64,000 nt of DNA from Sinomonas atrocyanea (lineage in GTDB: Bacteria > Actinomycetota > Actinomycetes > Actinomycetales > Micrococcaceae): the NCBI RefSeq assembly GCF_001577305.1, contig NZ_CP014518.1:3162001-3226000 (forward strand), given 5' to 3'. The first letter of the stretch is position 1; every line of letters begins with the position of its first letter. Below, in pieces: positions 34,586 to 43,670 of this stretch. The position numbers were made by a program, and so were the translations under genes. The notes under the pieces were generated by a model. It searched no databases and had not been told where the DNA came from. It saw only the letters and a program-made list of their open reading frames with translations.

Positions 34586-35619
34586 TCTCTCGTCTGTTTC
34601 CCCCGGCGCGCGAGCGAGAGGAGGGCGCCACGATCGCATTCGTTGTCGTGATCCTCGTGGTGATGCTGGGAGCCGGCGCTATTGCCGTCGACTTCGGCCA
34701 GCTCGCCGCCGAGCGGGCCCAGCTCCAGAACGGAGCTGACGCCGCAGCCCTCGCCGTCGCGAGCACGTGCGCCAAGTCGCCAGGCACCTGTGCGTCCGGT
34801 TCCTCGGCCCTCAGCACTCTGTACGGGAATGCAAATGCCAACGACGGCGCGACGACCATTGCTCCGCCGACTATCGACTTCACGGCTCGCACGGTAACAG
34901 CCAACGCTTCGACGCTCACGAGCAGCGGCTCCTCGAGCATGACCCTCAGCTTCGCGCGGTTCCTCGGCATCAACACCGGCAGCGCCAAAGCGTCCGCCAC
35001 CGCCGCATGGGTTCCCATCGGTAAGGGAACTGGCTTTCCCCTGACCTTTTCGAGCGCGTGCTTCGACATTTCAGCCACGTCCCAGACCGGCGCTGTGCAG
35101 CAATTCCAGTACAAGCCCGGCATGTACTGCACCAGCCCCTCTGGCCAGCAGATTCCCGGCGGCTGGGGCTGGCTGGACAGCTCCAACTGCCAGATCAGCA
35201 CTCAGTCAGGAAGCACCAGCGTCGGCAGCGACCCGGGCAACAACCTGCCACTCGGGTGTTCCACGATCCTGCAGGGTTGGGTCGACACCATCCAGGCCGG
35301 CGGCGAGGTCGACGTCGTATTCCCCATCTTCACGAGCTCGACGCAGAACGGCACCAACGGCTCCTATGCCATCAGTGGATACGCCACGCTCAAGATCATC
35401 GGCTGGAAACTCGCGGGCGGCGCGAACAAGACCCCTGGGTCCTTCCAGAACACCGCTGGGGCTCTCACTGCGCTGGGCCTGCCCGCGATCTATGCCTGCA
35501 GCGGCGGCACTGACCGTTGCGTCATCGCTCAGTTCATCCGCTTCGACGTCGCGGATCCGACCCCCGGTCCCACGCCTGGACAGGACTACGGAACGTCAAG
35601 CATCACGCTCACCAAGTAA
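34573..35619 (+). CDS. TadG-like (Tad domain) pilus assembly protein (tad1)
   Basis: A 348-residue protein. The N-terminal Tad segment is EEGATIAFVVVILVVMLGAGAIAVDFGQLAAERAQLQNGADAAALA, a pilin-like helix followed by the conserved QNGADAAAL. The large remainder is an extracellular domain rich in Ser, Thr, Gly and Asn with several cysteines (TYACSGGTDRC-like region at the C-terminus). In other Tad systems TadG-type proteins are minor, secreted or anchored components. It overlaps tadE by 13 bp. Confidence 0.87.
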   Translation: MRRLISRLFPPAREREEGATIAFVVVILVVMLGAGAIAVDFGQLAAERAQLQNGADAAALAVASTCAKSPGTCASGSSALSTLYGNANANDGATTIAPPTIDFTARTVTANASTLTSSGSSSMTLSFARFLGINTGSAKASATAAWVPIGKGTGFPLTFSSACFDISATSQTGAVQQFQYKPGMYCTSPSGQQIPGGWGWLDSSNCQISTQSGSTSVGSDPGNNLPLGCSTILQGWVDTIQAGGEVDVVFPIFTSSTQNGTNGSYAISGYATLKIIGWKLAGGANKTPGSFQNTAGALTALGLPAIYACSGGTDRCVIAQFIRFDVADPTPGPTPGQDYGTSSITLTK

Positions 35620-35640
35620 CCGCTACGAAGGGAAATCGTT

Positions 35641-36420
35641 GTGAGAACCCGCCTACTGGGAGGCGTGGCTGCTCTGATTGTCGCAATCATCGGCACCGTG
35701 CTCCTCCTCACCTACGTCAACGGCGCAGACCGCCGCGCCCTCGCCGACGTGCAGACGCAGGACGTCTACGTCGTCCAGAAGTCCATCCCCGCCGGGGCCA
35801 CGGCAGACGCCGTCACCGCCGCGGTGGCCCTCAAGCCCCTCCCCAAGGCCACGATCCCGGCGGACACGGTCACCGACCTGAACGCCCTCAAGGGGAAGGT
35901 CACCTCCGTGGCCCTCGAGCCCGGCGAGCAGCTCCTCTCCAGCCGGCTCGTCGATCCGGCCTTGCTCGGCACGCCGGGCCGCGCCCAGGTCCCCTCCGGC
36001 ATGCAGGAGCTGACCGTCCGCCTCCCGATCGAGCGCGTCATTGGGGGCGCTCTCGCTCCGGGCGACACGGTCGGCGTCCTGCTCTCCCTCCCCAAGGAGG
36101 ACAACGCGCCGGCCCAGACCGAGCTCGCCTACCACAAGGTCCTGGTGACCGCGGTCCAGCTCTCGAGCGGCGCCAATGCCAGCGAGGCTGCGGCCGGCTC
36201 GCAGCAGAGCGGCGGCAGCAGCGGCGGCGGCCTCAACAGCAGCACTAAGAGCTCCTCGCAGCCTGCCGGCGACTACCTCATCACCCTCGCACGACCTGCC
36301 GCAGACGCCGAGCGGATCGTCTACGCGACCGAGTTCGGCAAGGTCTACCTGACCAAGGAGCCGGCGGCCGCCCAGGAGAACACCTCGGGCGTCGTGGACC
36401 GGACGAAGGTATTCCGATGA
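35641..36420 (+). CDS. cpaB: RcpC/CpaB-type SAF-domain pilus protein (tad1)
   Basis: A 259-residue protein with one N-terminal membrane helix (LLGGVAALIVAIIGTVLLLTYV) and a SAF domain (VYVVQKSIPAGATADAVTAAVALKPLP, LEPGEQLLSSRLVDP). CpaB/RcpC proteins sit at the outer face and support pilus passage. Starts with GTG at 35641 after AAGGGAA. A Ser/Gly-rich insert (about residues 180-205) is low complexity. It overlaps tadZ by 4 bp (ATGA). Confidence 0.88.
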   Translation: MRTRLLGGVAALIVAIIGTVLLLTYVNGADRRALADVQTQDVYVVQKSIPAGATADAVTAAVALKPLPKATIPADTVTDLNALKGKVTSVALEPGEQLLSSRLVDPALLGTPGRAQVPSGMQELTVRLPIERVIGGALAPGDTVGVLLSLPKEDNAPAQTELAYHKVLVTAVQLSSGANASEAAAGSQQSGGSSGGGLNSSTKSSSQPAGDYLITLARPAADAERIVYATEFGKVYLTKEPAAAQENTSGVVDRTKVFR

Positions 36421-37613
36421 GCCGCTTCGCACTGATCACGCAGGATCCCGACTTCGACCACCGAGTCAGGCTCGCCACCGCGGGGCTCCCGGGCTCCATC
36501 CAGGTGTTCCACGCGAACTTCCTGCCCTCGTCGATCGACGACGTCTTCGACCAGCTCGTGGGAGAGCCCCTCGAGGTGCTCGTCCTCGGGCCGGATCTCA
36601 GGGCCGAGGACGTGGTGAACTTCGCCGCAGCCGTGGACGTGCGCTTCCCCCACGTGAGCATCGCCTACGCGGCCGAGCCCACCGGGGACCTCGTCGCGGC
36701 GGCGATGCGCTCCGGAATCCGCGAATTCATCGATCCCACCGCCACGGCGGACGCCCTGAGGGCACGTCTCGAAGACGCCGCCGCGGCGGCGACCTACCGC
36801 CTCTCTGCCGGCCCCGCGCTCGATGCGGCGCCCACCGGTCAGGGCCGCGGAAGGGTCATCGCGGTGATGTCGCCGAAGGGCGGCGTCGGAAAGACGACGA
36901 TTGCCACCAACATCGCTGTGGGCCTCGCCAGGTCCGCCCCGATGTCCGTGGTGATCGTGGACCTCGACCTCCAGTTCGGCGATGTGGCAAGCGGCCTCAT
37001 GCTGGATCCCGAGCGCAGCGTGCTGGACGCCGTCAACGGCCCGAAGGACTCGCTGTCCCTGAAGACGTACCTCGCCCACCACTCGACCGATCTCTACGCG
37101 CTGTGCGCCCCCCGCAACCCGGCAGATGCCGAGCGCATCACCGCCGACCAGGTGGGCGAGCTCGTCGGCCGGCTCGCGTCGGAGTTCCAGTACGTGGTGG
37201 TCGACACCTCTCCCGGGCTCGGCGACCACGTGCTCGCCGTCCTCGACGAGGCCAGCGACGCGGTGTGGGTCTGCGGCATGGACATCCCCAGCGTCCGCGG
37301 CCTCAAGACCGGCCTCGAGGTCCTCTCGGAACTGCACCTGCTCCCCGAGCACCGCCATCTCGTGCTCAACATGGCGGACAAGAGGTCCGGCCTCTCCGTC
37401 CAGGATGTCGAGGCCACTCTGGGCCTCCCCGTGGATGTGGTGCTCGCGCGCTCCAGGGCCCTCCCGATGGCCACCAACCGCGGAGTCCCTGCCCTGCAGG
37501 ACGGGCCGCGGGACAGGACCGTCAAGGCGCTCGAACGCCTCGTCGAACGGTTCAAGCCCACGTGGAGCGAGTCGAATCGGCGGGCCGTGCACAAGAGGGT
37601 GGTGTTCCAGTGA
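36417..37613 (+). CDS. cpaE: TadZ/CpaE-type ATPase (tad1)
   Basis: A 398-residue protein. An N-terminal atypical receiver-like domain (residues 1-140) precedes a MinD/ParA-type ATPase domain with the deviant Walker A SPKGGVGKTT at about 152-161, IVDLDLQFGDVASGL and VVVDTSPGLGDHVLAVLDEAS. TadZ/CpaE proteins place the Tad machinery in the cell. The start overlaps the previous stop and the end overlaps tadA (GTGA). Intact here, unlike its tad2 counterpart. Confidence 0.91.
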   Translation: MSRFALITQDPDFDHRVRLATAGLPGSIQVFHANFLPSSIDDVFDQLVGEPLEVLVLGPDLRAEDVVNFAAAVDVRFPHVSIAYAAEPTGDLVAAAMRSGIREFIDPTATADALRARLEDAAAAATYRLSAGPALDAAPTGQGRGRVIAVMSPKGGVGKTTIATNIAVGLARSAPMSVVIVDLDLQFGDVASGLMLDPERSVLDAVNGPKDSLSLKTYLAHHSTDLYALCAPRNPADAERITADQVGELVGRLASEFQYVVVDTSPGLGDHVLAVLDEASDAVWVCGMDIPSVRGLKTGLEVLSELHLLPEHRHLVLNMADKRSGLSVQDVEATLGLPVDVVLARSRALPMATNRGVPALQDGPRDRTVKALERLVERFKPTWSESNRRAVHKRVVFQ

Positions 37614-39079
37614 GCCTCGTCGACCGCCTCCGGGCAGCCAAGGACCTGCCCGCTGAGCCCATCCCTGACGCCGCGGCCCCGCCGACAGTGGAGGACGCTG
37701 AACAGCCTGCGAGCCTGGGCATGCGCCTCGAAGCCCATGCGGCCGCAGAGGCCGAGGCCCGCCTTGCCACGGCTCCCACCCACGGGAGCATCGCCTCGAG
37801 CCAGGCCCTCCGCGAGCTCAAGGAGAAGTCCACCGAAGAGCTCTTCGAACGGGTCGGCGGGAGAATCACCGACTCCTCGCTGAGCGAGGGAGACCTGCAG
37901 GACCTGGTCAAGAGCGAGCTGCGGGCCGTCCTGACGGACCAGCCGGTGCCCCTCACCTCGACGGAACGTGAGCGGCTGCTGAGCGAGATCATGGACGACG
38001 TCCTCGGTCTCGGCCCCATCCAGCGCTACATCGACGACCCCAGCGTCACCGAGGTCATGGTCAACCGTCAGGATCAGGTGTACATCGAGCGGCATGGCCG
38101 GCTCTATGCCACGGAGACGGTCTTCACCTCGGAGGAGCAGCTGCGCCGGGTCATCGACCGGATCGTCACCCGGGTAGGACGCCGCGTGGACGAGTCCTCG
38201 CCGCTCGTCGATGCCCGCCTGGCCGACGGCTCGCGCGTCAACGCCATCATCCCGCCCCTCGCGGTCAACGGCTCGGCGCTCACCATCCGCAAGTTCTCGC
38301 GTGAGGCCCTCAGCGTCGAGAAGCTCCAGGAACTGGGCACCCTCACCCCGGAGATGTCGGAGCTGCTCAGGGCCTGCGTCGAGGCGAGGATGAACATCAT
38401 CGTCTCCGGCGGAACCGGTACCGGAAAGACAACCCTGCTCAATGTTCTCTCGGGCTTCATCCCGGCCACCGAACGGATTGTGACCATCGAGGACGCCGTG
38501 GAACTCCAGCTCCAGCAGGAGCACGTGGTCCGGCTCGAGAGCCGGCCGCCCAACATCGAGGGCCACGGCGCCATCTCGATCCGCGACCTCGTGCGGAACT
38601 CGCTGCGCATGCGGCCCGATCGGATCGTGGTCGGCGAGGTCCGCGGCGGCGAGACCCTGGACATGCTGCAGGCCATGAACACGGGCCACGACGGGTCACT
38701 CTCTACGGTCCACGCCAACTCGCCGCGCGACGCAATCGCCCGCCTCGAAACGCTCGTCCTGATGGCCGGCATGGACCTCCCGCTGCGGGCCATCCGCGAG
38801 CAAGTCGCTTCGGCGGTGAACCTCATCGTCCAGCTGGCCCGCCTCCGGGACGGCACCCGCCGGGTGACGCACGTGACCGAGGTGCAGGGCATGGAGGGCG
38901 ACGTCGTCACGCTCCAGGACGCGTTCGTGTTCGACTACGCGGCCGGCATCGACGCCAACGGCCGCTTCCTCGGCCGGCCGATCTCCACCGGGGTGCGCCC
39001 ACGCTTCACCGAGCGGTTCGCCGATCTGGGCATCAGAGTCAGCCCGACCCTGTTCGGCCCCCACACAGGGCGGAGGTGA
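37610..39079 (+). CDS. cpaF: TadA/CpaF secretion ATPase (tad1)
   Basis: A 489-residue ATPase that powers Tad pilus assembly. Walker A SGGTGTGKTT is at about 266-275; the aspartate/Walker B-type region VGEVRGGETLDMLQAMNTGHDGS and the His-box STVHANSPRDAIARLE follow. The GTG start at 37610 overlaps the tadZ stop; the in-frame extension upstream is only the shadow of tadZ. It is highly similar to the tad2 copy except in the first 90 residues. Confidence 0.94.
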   Translation: MSLVDRLRAAKDLPAEPIPDAAAPPTVEDAEQPASLGMRLEAHAAAEAEARLATAPTHGSIASSQALRELKEKSTEELFERVGGRITDSSLSEGDLQDLVKSELRAVLTDQPVPLTSTERERLLSEIMDDVLGLGPIQRYIDDPSVTEVMVNRQDQVYIERHGRLYATETVFTSEEQLRRVIDRIVTRVGRRVDESSPLVDARLADGSRVNAIIPPLAVNGSALTIRKFSREALSVEKLQELGTLTPEMSELLRACVEARMNIIVSGGTGTGKTTLLNVLSGFIPATERIVTIEDAVELQLQQEHVVRLESRPPNIEGHGAISIRDLVRNSLRMRPDRIVVGEVRGGETLDMLQAMNTGHDGSLSTVHANSPRDAIARLETLVLMAGMDLPLRAIREQVASAVNLIVQLARLRDGTRRVTHVTEVQGMEGDVVTLQDAFVFDYAAGIDANGRFLGRPISTGVRPRFTERFADLGIRVSPTLFGPHTGRR

Positions 39080-39083
39080 GGAC

Positions 39084-40025
39084 GTGCAGACTCCAGCAGT
39101 CCTCATTGCGGGGCTCCTGTGCCTCTACAGCGCCCTCGGCGCCGCGGTGTTCTTCCTCCTCAAGTCCCGGCGCGGCGTCCCCCTTGAACGTCGTCGGCCG
39201 GGAGCCCAGAGCTCCGCCTCCGCCCTGACCAAGATGACGGAGAGCGCCGTAGGGGCTCTCAACCAGACTCTCGGCGGCCGCCGCCTCCGGCTCGTCCCTG
39301 CGGACAAGTTCGAGCAGGCGGGGGTGAAGATCCGGGCGGCCGACTTCCTCCTGATGTGCGGGGCCGGGGTGCTGGGCGGCGCCGTCTTCGGCTTCCTCCT
39401 CGGCGGCGTGGGGCTCGCACTCCTCCTCGCCATCCTCGCGCCGGCTGGGCTCTTCCTCTGGCTAAACCTCAAGGCCTCCCGCCGGCAGGCGAAGTTCGGC
39501 GAGCAGCTCCCGGACGCCCTCCAGGGCCTCGCCGGCAGCCTCCGCGCAGGACACAGCCTCCTCCACGCGATCGACGGTGGGGCCGACGACGCCGAGTCGC
39601 CGATGCGCGAGGAGCTGCAGCGGGTGATCAACGAGACCCGCATCGGTCGCGACCTCATCGACTCGCTCCTCGACACGGCAGCCAGGATGAAGAGCGAGGA
39701 CTTCCTCTGGGCGGCTCAGGCCATCGAGACCCAGCGGGAGGTAGGCGGCAATCTCGCGGAGGTCCTCGAGAACGTCAACGAGACCATCCGCGAACGGGCA
39801 CAGCTGGGCCGCATGGTGAAGTCGCTGAGCGCGGAGGGCCGGACCTCGGCCATTGTCCTCGTGGCCCTGCCCATCGTGATGCTGATCCTGCTCTGCTTCA
39901 TGAACCCCTTCTATGCGAGCACCTTCTTTGCGAGCGTCCTCGGGTGGATCATGCTGGGCGCCGCGGCGCTCCTGCTCTGCCTCGGCTCGTTCTGGCTCAG
40001 CCGACTCATCAAGCCGAAGTACTGA
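39084..40025 (+). CDS. tadB: TadB inner-membrane platform protein (tad1)
   Basis: A 313-residue T2SSF-domain protein with an N-terminal helix (LIAGLLCLYSALGAAVFFLL), two central helices around LLMCGAGVLGGAVFGFLLGGVGLALLLAILAP, the T2SSF region LPDALQGLAGSLRAGHSLLHAI...EVGGNLAEVLENVNETIRER, and two C-terminal helices. The GTG start has GGAGGTGAGG upstream. It forms the membrane platform with TadC. Confidence 0.92.
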   Translation: MQTPAVLIAGLLCLYSALGAAVFFLLKSRRGVPLERRRPGAQSSASALTKMTESAVGALNQTLGGRRLRLVPADKFEQAGVKIRAADFLLMCGAGVLGGAVFGFLLGGVGLALLLAILAPAGLFLWLNLKASRRQAKFGEQLPDALQGLAGSLRAGHSLLHAIDGGADDAESPMREELQRVINETRIGRDLIDSLLDTAARMKSEDFLWAAQAIETQREVGGNLAEVLENVNETIRERAQLGRMVKSLSAEGRTSAIVLVALPIVMLILLCFMNPFYASTFFASVLGWIMLGAAALLLCLGSFWLSRLIKPKY

Positions 40026-40036
40026 GGGAGGCCATC

Positions 40037-40912
40037 ATGCCGTTCATCATGCTCGCCGCGATCCTCGCGATCGTCGCACCCGCCGCATACCTGACCTGGT
40101 CGCTCGCGTCCACAGACCGCTCGGCCCGCAGGGCCATCGCTCAGAACCTCGGCCTCATCAAGGCGAACCAGCCCAAGCAGCTCTCGATGGGAGGCGCGCT
40201 CCGCGCAGCGTCCCGGCGCATTACGCCGAGCGGCTACGCAGCCTGGTTGGACAAGAAGCTGGCCGGGGCGGGGCGGCCCAAAGAGTGGCCCCTGGAGAAG
40301 GTCATCGCCGTCAAGCCCATCCTGGGCGCCTTCGGCCTGACGCTGGGGATTCTCCTCTTCATGCGCAGTCCAGGGCCGCAGATGGCTGCGCTCACCGTCG
40401 GCGCGACAGCTCTGACCTACTTCCTGCCGGACATCCTCCTGCGCAACGTGGCCCAGAAGCGCCGCGAGTCCATGCAATTGGCCCTGCCGAACATGCTCGA
40501 CCAGATGCTCATTTCCGTCGAGGCAGGCGTCGGCTTCGAGTCGGCCATGACCAAGGCGGCGGAGAACAGCAGCGGCCCGCTCGCCGACGAATTCATCCGC
40601 ACCCTGCAGGACATCCAGGTGGGCCGCTCGCGGCGTGAGGCGTACCTGGATCTCGCAGTCCGGGCAGCCTTCCCTGAGCTGCGGTCGTTTATCCGGGCCG
40701 TGGTCCAGGCCGACCAGTACGGCATCGCGATCGCCAACGTCCTGCGGGCCCAGGCCAAGGAGATGCGGATCAAGCGTCGCCAGCGCGCCGAGGAGCACGC
40801 CATGAAGATCCCGGTGAAGATCCTCTTCCCACTGATCTTCTCGATCCTGCCGGCCCTGTTCATCATCATCCTCGGGCCCACGGTCCTCAACATCATCCAC
40901 ATGTTCTCGTGA
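40037..40912 (+). CDS. tadC: TadC inner-membrane platform protein (tad1)
   Basis: A 291-residue T2SSF protein. Key segment: LPNMLDQMLISVEAGVGFESAMTKAA, TLQDIQVGRSRREAYLDLA and SFIRAVVQADQYGIAIANVLRAQAKEMRIKRRQRAEEHAMKIPVKILFPL, ending in a membrane helix. It partners TadB. A fragment with this same signature, closer to the tad2 copy, occurs as a pseudogene at about 53.85 kb. It starts 11 bp after tadB. Confidence 0.92.
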   Translation: MPFIMLAAILAIVAPAAYLTWSLASTDRSARRAIAQNLGLIKANQPKQLSMGGALRAASRRITPSGYAAWLDKKLAGAGRPKEWPLEKVIAVKPILGAFGLTLGILLFMRSPGPQMAALTVGATALTYFLPDILLRNVAQKRRESMQLALPNMLDQMLISVEAGVGFESAMTKAAENSSGPLADEFIRTLQDIQVGRSRREAYLDLAVRAAFPELRSFIRAVVQADQYGIAIANVLRAQAKEMRIKRRQRAEEHAMKIPVKILFPLIFSILPALFIIILGPTVLNIIHMFS

Positions 40913-40928
40913 CCGGAAGGAGCCCCAG

Positions 40929-41120
40929 ATGAGCGCGAGCGAGGGAACCGCCCTGAGCGAGCCTGTCGGCGACTCGGAGCGCGGCGCCACGGCCACGGAA
41001 TACGCGGTGCTGATCGCCTTCATGGTCCTCGCCATCATCGCGGGAGTGACGATCTTCGGGGCCTGGCTGGGCGGCTACTACGCCAGCATGGGCCAGGAAC
41101 TCCGCGACGTCCTCCGCTGA
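40929..41120 (+). CDS. Second Flp-type pilin of tad1
   Basis: A 63-residue pilin-like protein at the end of tad1: SERG/ATATEYAVLIAFMVLAIIAGVTIFGAWLGG, with the Flp cleavage motif and a single helix. Its N-terminal leader (24 residues, acidic) is longer than that of the first pilin, and it is divergent from it after the helix, so it may be a minor or alternative pilin. AAGGAGCCCCAG precedes the ATG. Confidence 0.85.
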   Translation: MSASEGTALSEPVGDSERGATATEYAVLIAFMVLAIIAGVTIFGAWLGGYYASMGQELRDVLR

Positions 41121-41167
41121 GCTCGCCCCCGCGGTCCATGCAGCTGGCCCGCGGGGGCGCCCACACC

Positions 41168-41204
41168 GGGTCCCCTCCCGATGCCCAGAATCGGGAGGGG
41201 ACCC
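41168..41204 (+). terminator. Hairpin terminator after tad1, copy 1 of a duplicated hairpin
   Basis: A perfect 15-bp stem GGGTCCCCTCCCGAT / ATCGGGAGGGGACCC with loop GCCCAGA. A related hairpin with the same loop lies at 42157-42189. Confidence 0.85.
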
Positions 41205-41229
41205 CTTCACTCGACTCTCAGGAGATGCC

Positions 41230-42123
41230 ATGAGCAGCGACATCGGCGTCCAGACTCCCCCCGTCCATCCCGTCGACTGGGCCTGGTACCGCGAATTCGG
41301 CGGCGCGGCGGCCGTGCCGCCCTCGGTCCGGGCACGGAACCGCCGGATCGGCCGCCGGGCGCTGGCCAAGGCCGGCGCACTCGCCGTCGTGGTCGGCGGG
41401 ATCGTGCTCGGGTCCGGCCTGCTGTGGGTCCGAGGGTCGCTCTCCGGACGCCCGGTCCTGCTCATCGCCCTCTGCGGCACCGCAGGCCTGGCGCTCTACA
41501 CGCGGGCTGTGGTCAGCCGGGCGCTGACGGCGCGGCGCCGCAACGTGGCCGCTGCCGCCAGGGCAGCGCGGGAAGACAGGATCTTCGGCATCCCGTATGT
41601 GGCCGCCGTTCAGGTCGCACGCCCGGGCTTCCCGGTCCCAGCCCTGCGTCCCGCCCGGACCACTGCGGCGCTCCTGGACCTGCTCCTCGCGCTTCCCGGT
41701 CCGTCCGTCTTCCACCGGATCGGTCTGCCGGGCGGCAGTACGGCTGACCACGCCGTGGCGTGCGGGAACGCCGTGTTCCTCCTCGACTCGATCCAGCTGC
41801 ACGGCGGGACGTGGCAGTGGGCGCCGGGCGCCCGGGACGCTCTTGTCCGTGCCGACCGGGCAGCCCAGCCACTCCCGCTTCCGCTGCACGAGGCGGCCGA
41901 CGAACTGCGCCTGATCCTTGACCCGGACGTCGAGGTCATCCCGATCGTGGTGGTCCATGGCGCGAGGACCGCAGCCGGGCGGGCGAGCCTGTCGCAGCAC
42001 GGAGTCCATCTGCTCACCGCTTCCGCGGCCCTAGAGCGCCTCGGCAACACCTGCGCGTACGGCTTCGCCGGTACCGCTCCCCTCCCCGGCCCGCAGGAGG
42101 CGCTCCAGAACCTGCTCGTCTAA
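41230..42123 (+). CDS. Membrane protein with degenerate NERD-like domain
   Basis: A 297-residue protein. Two membrane segments (AGALAVVVGGIVLGSGLLWV and PVLLIALCGTAGLALYTRAVV) precede a soluble part. GSTADHAVACGNAVFLLDSIQLHGG is laid out like the NERD nuclease core (DH-x-V...VFVIDSK-x-x-x-G), and PIVVVHGA plus the GVHLLTASAALERL stretch also fit. However, the position of the catalytic Lys is Ile (LLDSIQ), so nuclease activity is doubtful. It follows tad1 after a hairpin, with CAGGAGATGCC before the ATG. A role in the pilus is possible but unsupported. Confidence 0.55.
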   Translation: MSSDIGVQTPPVHPVDWAWYREFGGAAAVPPSVRARNRRIGRRALAKAGALAVVVGGIVLGSGLLWVRGSLSGRPVLLIALCGTAGLALYTRAVVSRALTARRRNVAAAARAAREDRIFGIPYVAAVQVARPGFPVPALRPARTTAALLDLLLALPGPSVFHRIGLPGGSTADHAVACGNAVFLLDSIQLHGGTWQWAPGARDALVRADRAAQPLPLPLHEAADELRLILDPDVEVIPIVVVHGARTAAGRASLSQHGVHLLTASAALERLGNTCAYGFAGTAPLPGPQEALQNLLV

Positions 42124-42156
42124 CCCGCCGGACCCGCGCGGTCCCTCCAGACCGGG

Positions 42157-42189
42157 GTTCCCTCCTGATGCCCAGAGTCGGGAGGGAAC
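42157..42189 (+). terminator. Hairpin, copy 2 of the duplicated hairpin
   Basis: GTTCCCTCCTGA pairs with TCGGGAGGGAAC (one G-T) around a loop containing GCCCAGA, closely like 41168-41204. It follows the NERD-like gene. Confidence 0.75.
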
Positions 42190-42367
42190 TCCGCAATGCC
42201 GTCTGAGCCGTTGCCTGCCCGCCCACCCGGCGCTTACGCTGAAGGTCACCTCTGGGACATCTGGGCAGGCTACCCCGAGGCCGCGCTCTTCTGGACGGAG
42301 AAGACATGGGCCGCGACACCCAGACCCCTGCCGGCGCCACGGCGATGCTGCTGCCATGAGGGCCGTC

Positions 42368-42523
42368 ATGGTCGCCCTCATCTCCTACGGGACCGCGATC
42401 AACGGTCTGCTCCTCGGGCTCTGGCTGGCCGCGAAATGGCCCGCCCCGCGCCTGAAGCACTTCGCAATGATGGGCTGGGTGTTCCTCGGCCTGAATATCG
42501 GGATGCAGATCCTCATCGCGTAG
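42368..42523 (+). CDS. Small membrane protein, hypothetical
   Basis: A 51-residue open frame: MVALISYGTAINGLLLGLWL, then a short charged link KWPAPRLKH, then FAMMGWVFLGLNIGMQILIA. It has two membrane-type segments and good coding character. ATG 42368 has GAGGG 5 bases upstream; ATG 42356 is an alternative start. I do not know a family. It lies between the NERD-like gene and the 3' end of truA. Confidence 0.5.
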   Translation: MVALISYGTAINGLLLGLWLAAKWPAPRLKHFAMMGWVFLGLNIGMQILIA

Positions 42524-42541
42524 GAATCCGCCTCCGGATCC

Positions 42542-43423
42542 TCAGCTGCCCGAAATTTCCTCCCGCAGCGCCCGCGTCAGGTCCGCCCGCGCGGCCATCT
42601 CCGCCCCCGACTCCGGGTACCCGACCTCCTCGAGCACGAGCGGGTGCGCCGGCGCGAGCCGCGTCTTGGCATCGCGCACCCGGGCGAGCATCCGCTCGTG
42701 GAGCCACCCCACGGACTCGAGCCCCTCCCCCACGCGCAGCGCGGAGCCGATGAGCGCCCGGACCATGTTGTGGCAGAAGGCGTCGGCGCGCACCCGGGCG
42801 ACCACCACGCCGTCGGCCGTCCGCTCGAACGCGAACTCCTGCAGGGTGCGCACCGTGGTCGACCCCTCCCGCGGCTTGCAGAAGGCGAGGAAGTCCTGCA
42901 GGCCCAGCAGCTGGTCCGCGGCGGCGTTCATCCGCCCCACGTCCACCCCAGCTCGGTGCCAGAGCGTGATCCCACGCAGCAGCGGGTCCCAGTTCTCCGG
43001 CCGGTCCGCGATCCGGTACGAGTAGCGCCGCCACAGCGCCGAGAAGCGCGCGTCGAACCCGGCGGGAGGCACGACGGCGCTGCGCACCTCGAGCGCGCCC
43101 GTCTCCTTCCCGAGCACCCGGCTCAGCGCCCCGCGCAGCCGCCGCACGAGCACCTCCTCGGGCTCCTCAGACGAGCGGCGTACTAGCCCGTCCCACTCCG
43201 CGGGCGCCAGGTCCAGGTGCACCACCTGCCCCCGGGCGTGTACCCCGGCATCCGTGCGCCCGGCGACCACCACGCGGATCGGCCGGCGCAGGATCAGGGC
43301 GAGTGCCTCCTCGAGGGCCCCCTGCGCCGTGCGGAGCCCTGGCTGCACCGCCCACCCGCTGAACGGGGTGCCGTCGTACGCAAGATCGAGGCGCACGCGC
43401 ACTGTGGAGGGCTCGGAAGTCAT
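42542..43423 (-). CDS. truA: tRNA pseudouridine synthase A
   Basis: A 293-residue enzyme that isomerises U38-U40 in tRNA anticodon arms. The catalytic Asp58 lies in AGRTDAGVHARGQ; RRYSYRI and DAFCHNMVRALIGSALRVG are further family motifs. The ATG at 43421-43423 (MTSEPS) is the family-like start. In many Actinobacteria truA sits between rplQ and rplM; here it is separated from each by a tad locus. Confidence 0.95.
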   Translation of the reverse strand: MTSEPSTVRVRLDLAYDGTPFSGWAVQPGLRTAQGALEEALALILRRPIRVVVAGRTDAGVHARGQVVHLDLAPAEWDGLVRRSSEEPEEVLVRRLRGALSRVLGKETGALEVRSAVVPPAGFDARFSALWRRYSYRIADRPENWDPLLRGITLWHRAGVDVGRMNAAADQLLGLQDFLAFCKPREGSTTVRTLQEFAFERTADGVVVARVRADAFCHNMVRALIGSALRVGEGLESVGWLHERMLARVRDAKTRLAPAHPLVLEEVGYPESGAEMAARADLTRALREEISGS

Positions 43424-43670
43424 GCCTGCCAGTCTAAGGATTCGCACAGGAACGCCGCCGCCGAAGCGCAGGAACCCCGCGCCAGTCGGGTCCATGTGCT
43501 CGCCACGCGTCCCTCGCACCGGCGTGGCATCGTGCCCACGCTACCGGCCTCCGTCCTCCTTCGGCAGGGTGGAGCCGGGGCTGGGGGCGCATCTGGTGTG
43601 GTGCCCTGCGCGATCCTCGCCGCGGGCCTGTGCCGTCCTGGGGTCGCCGGGAGCGGCGCTCTTCTCGGGC

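Noticed and set aside
42196..42753. Plus-strand frame overlapping the small membrane protein and truA
   Set aside because: Runs antisense into truA and has no family; the two-TM frame is more convincing.
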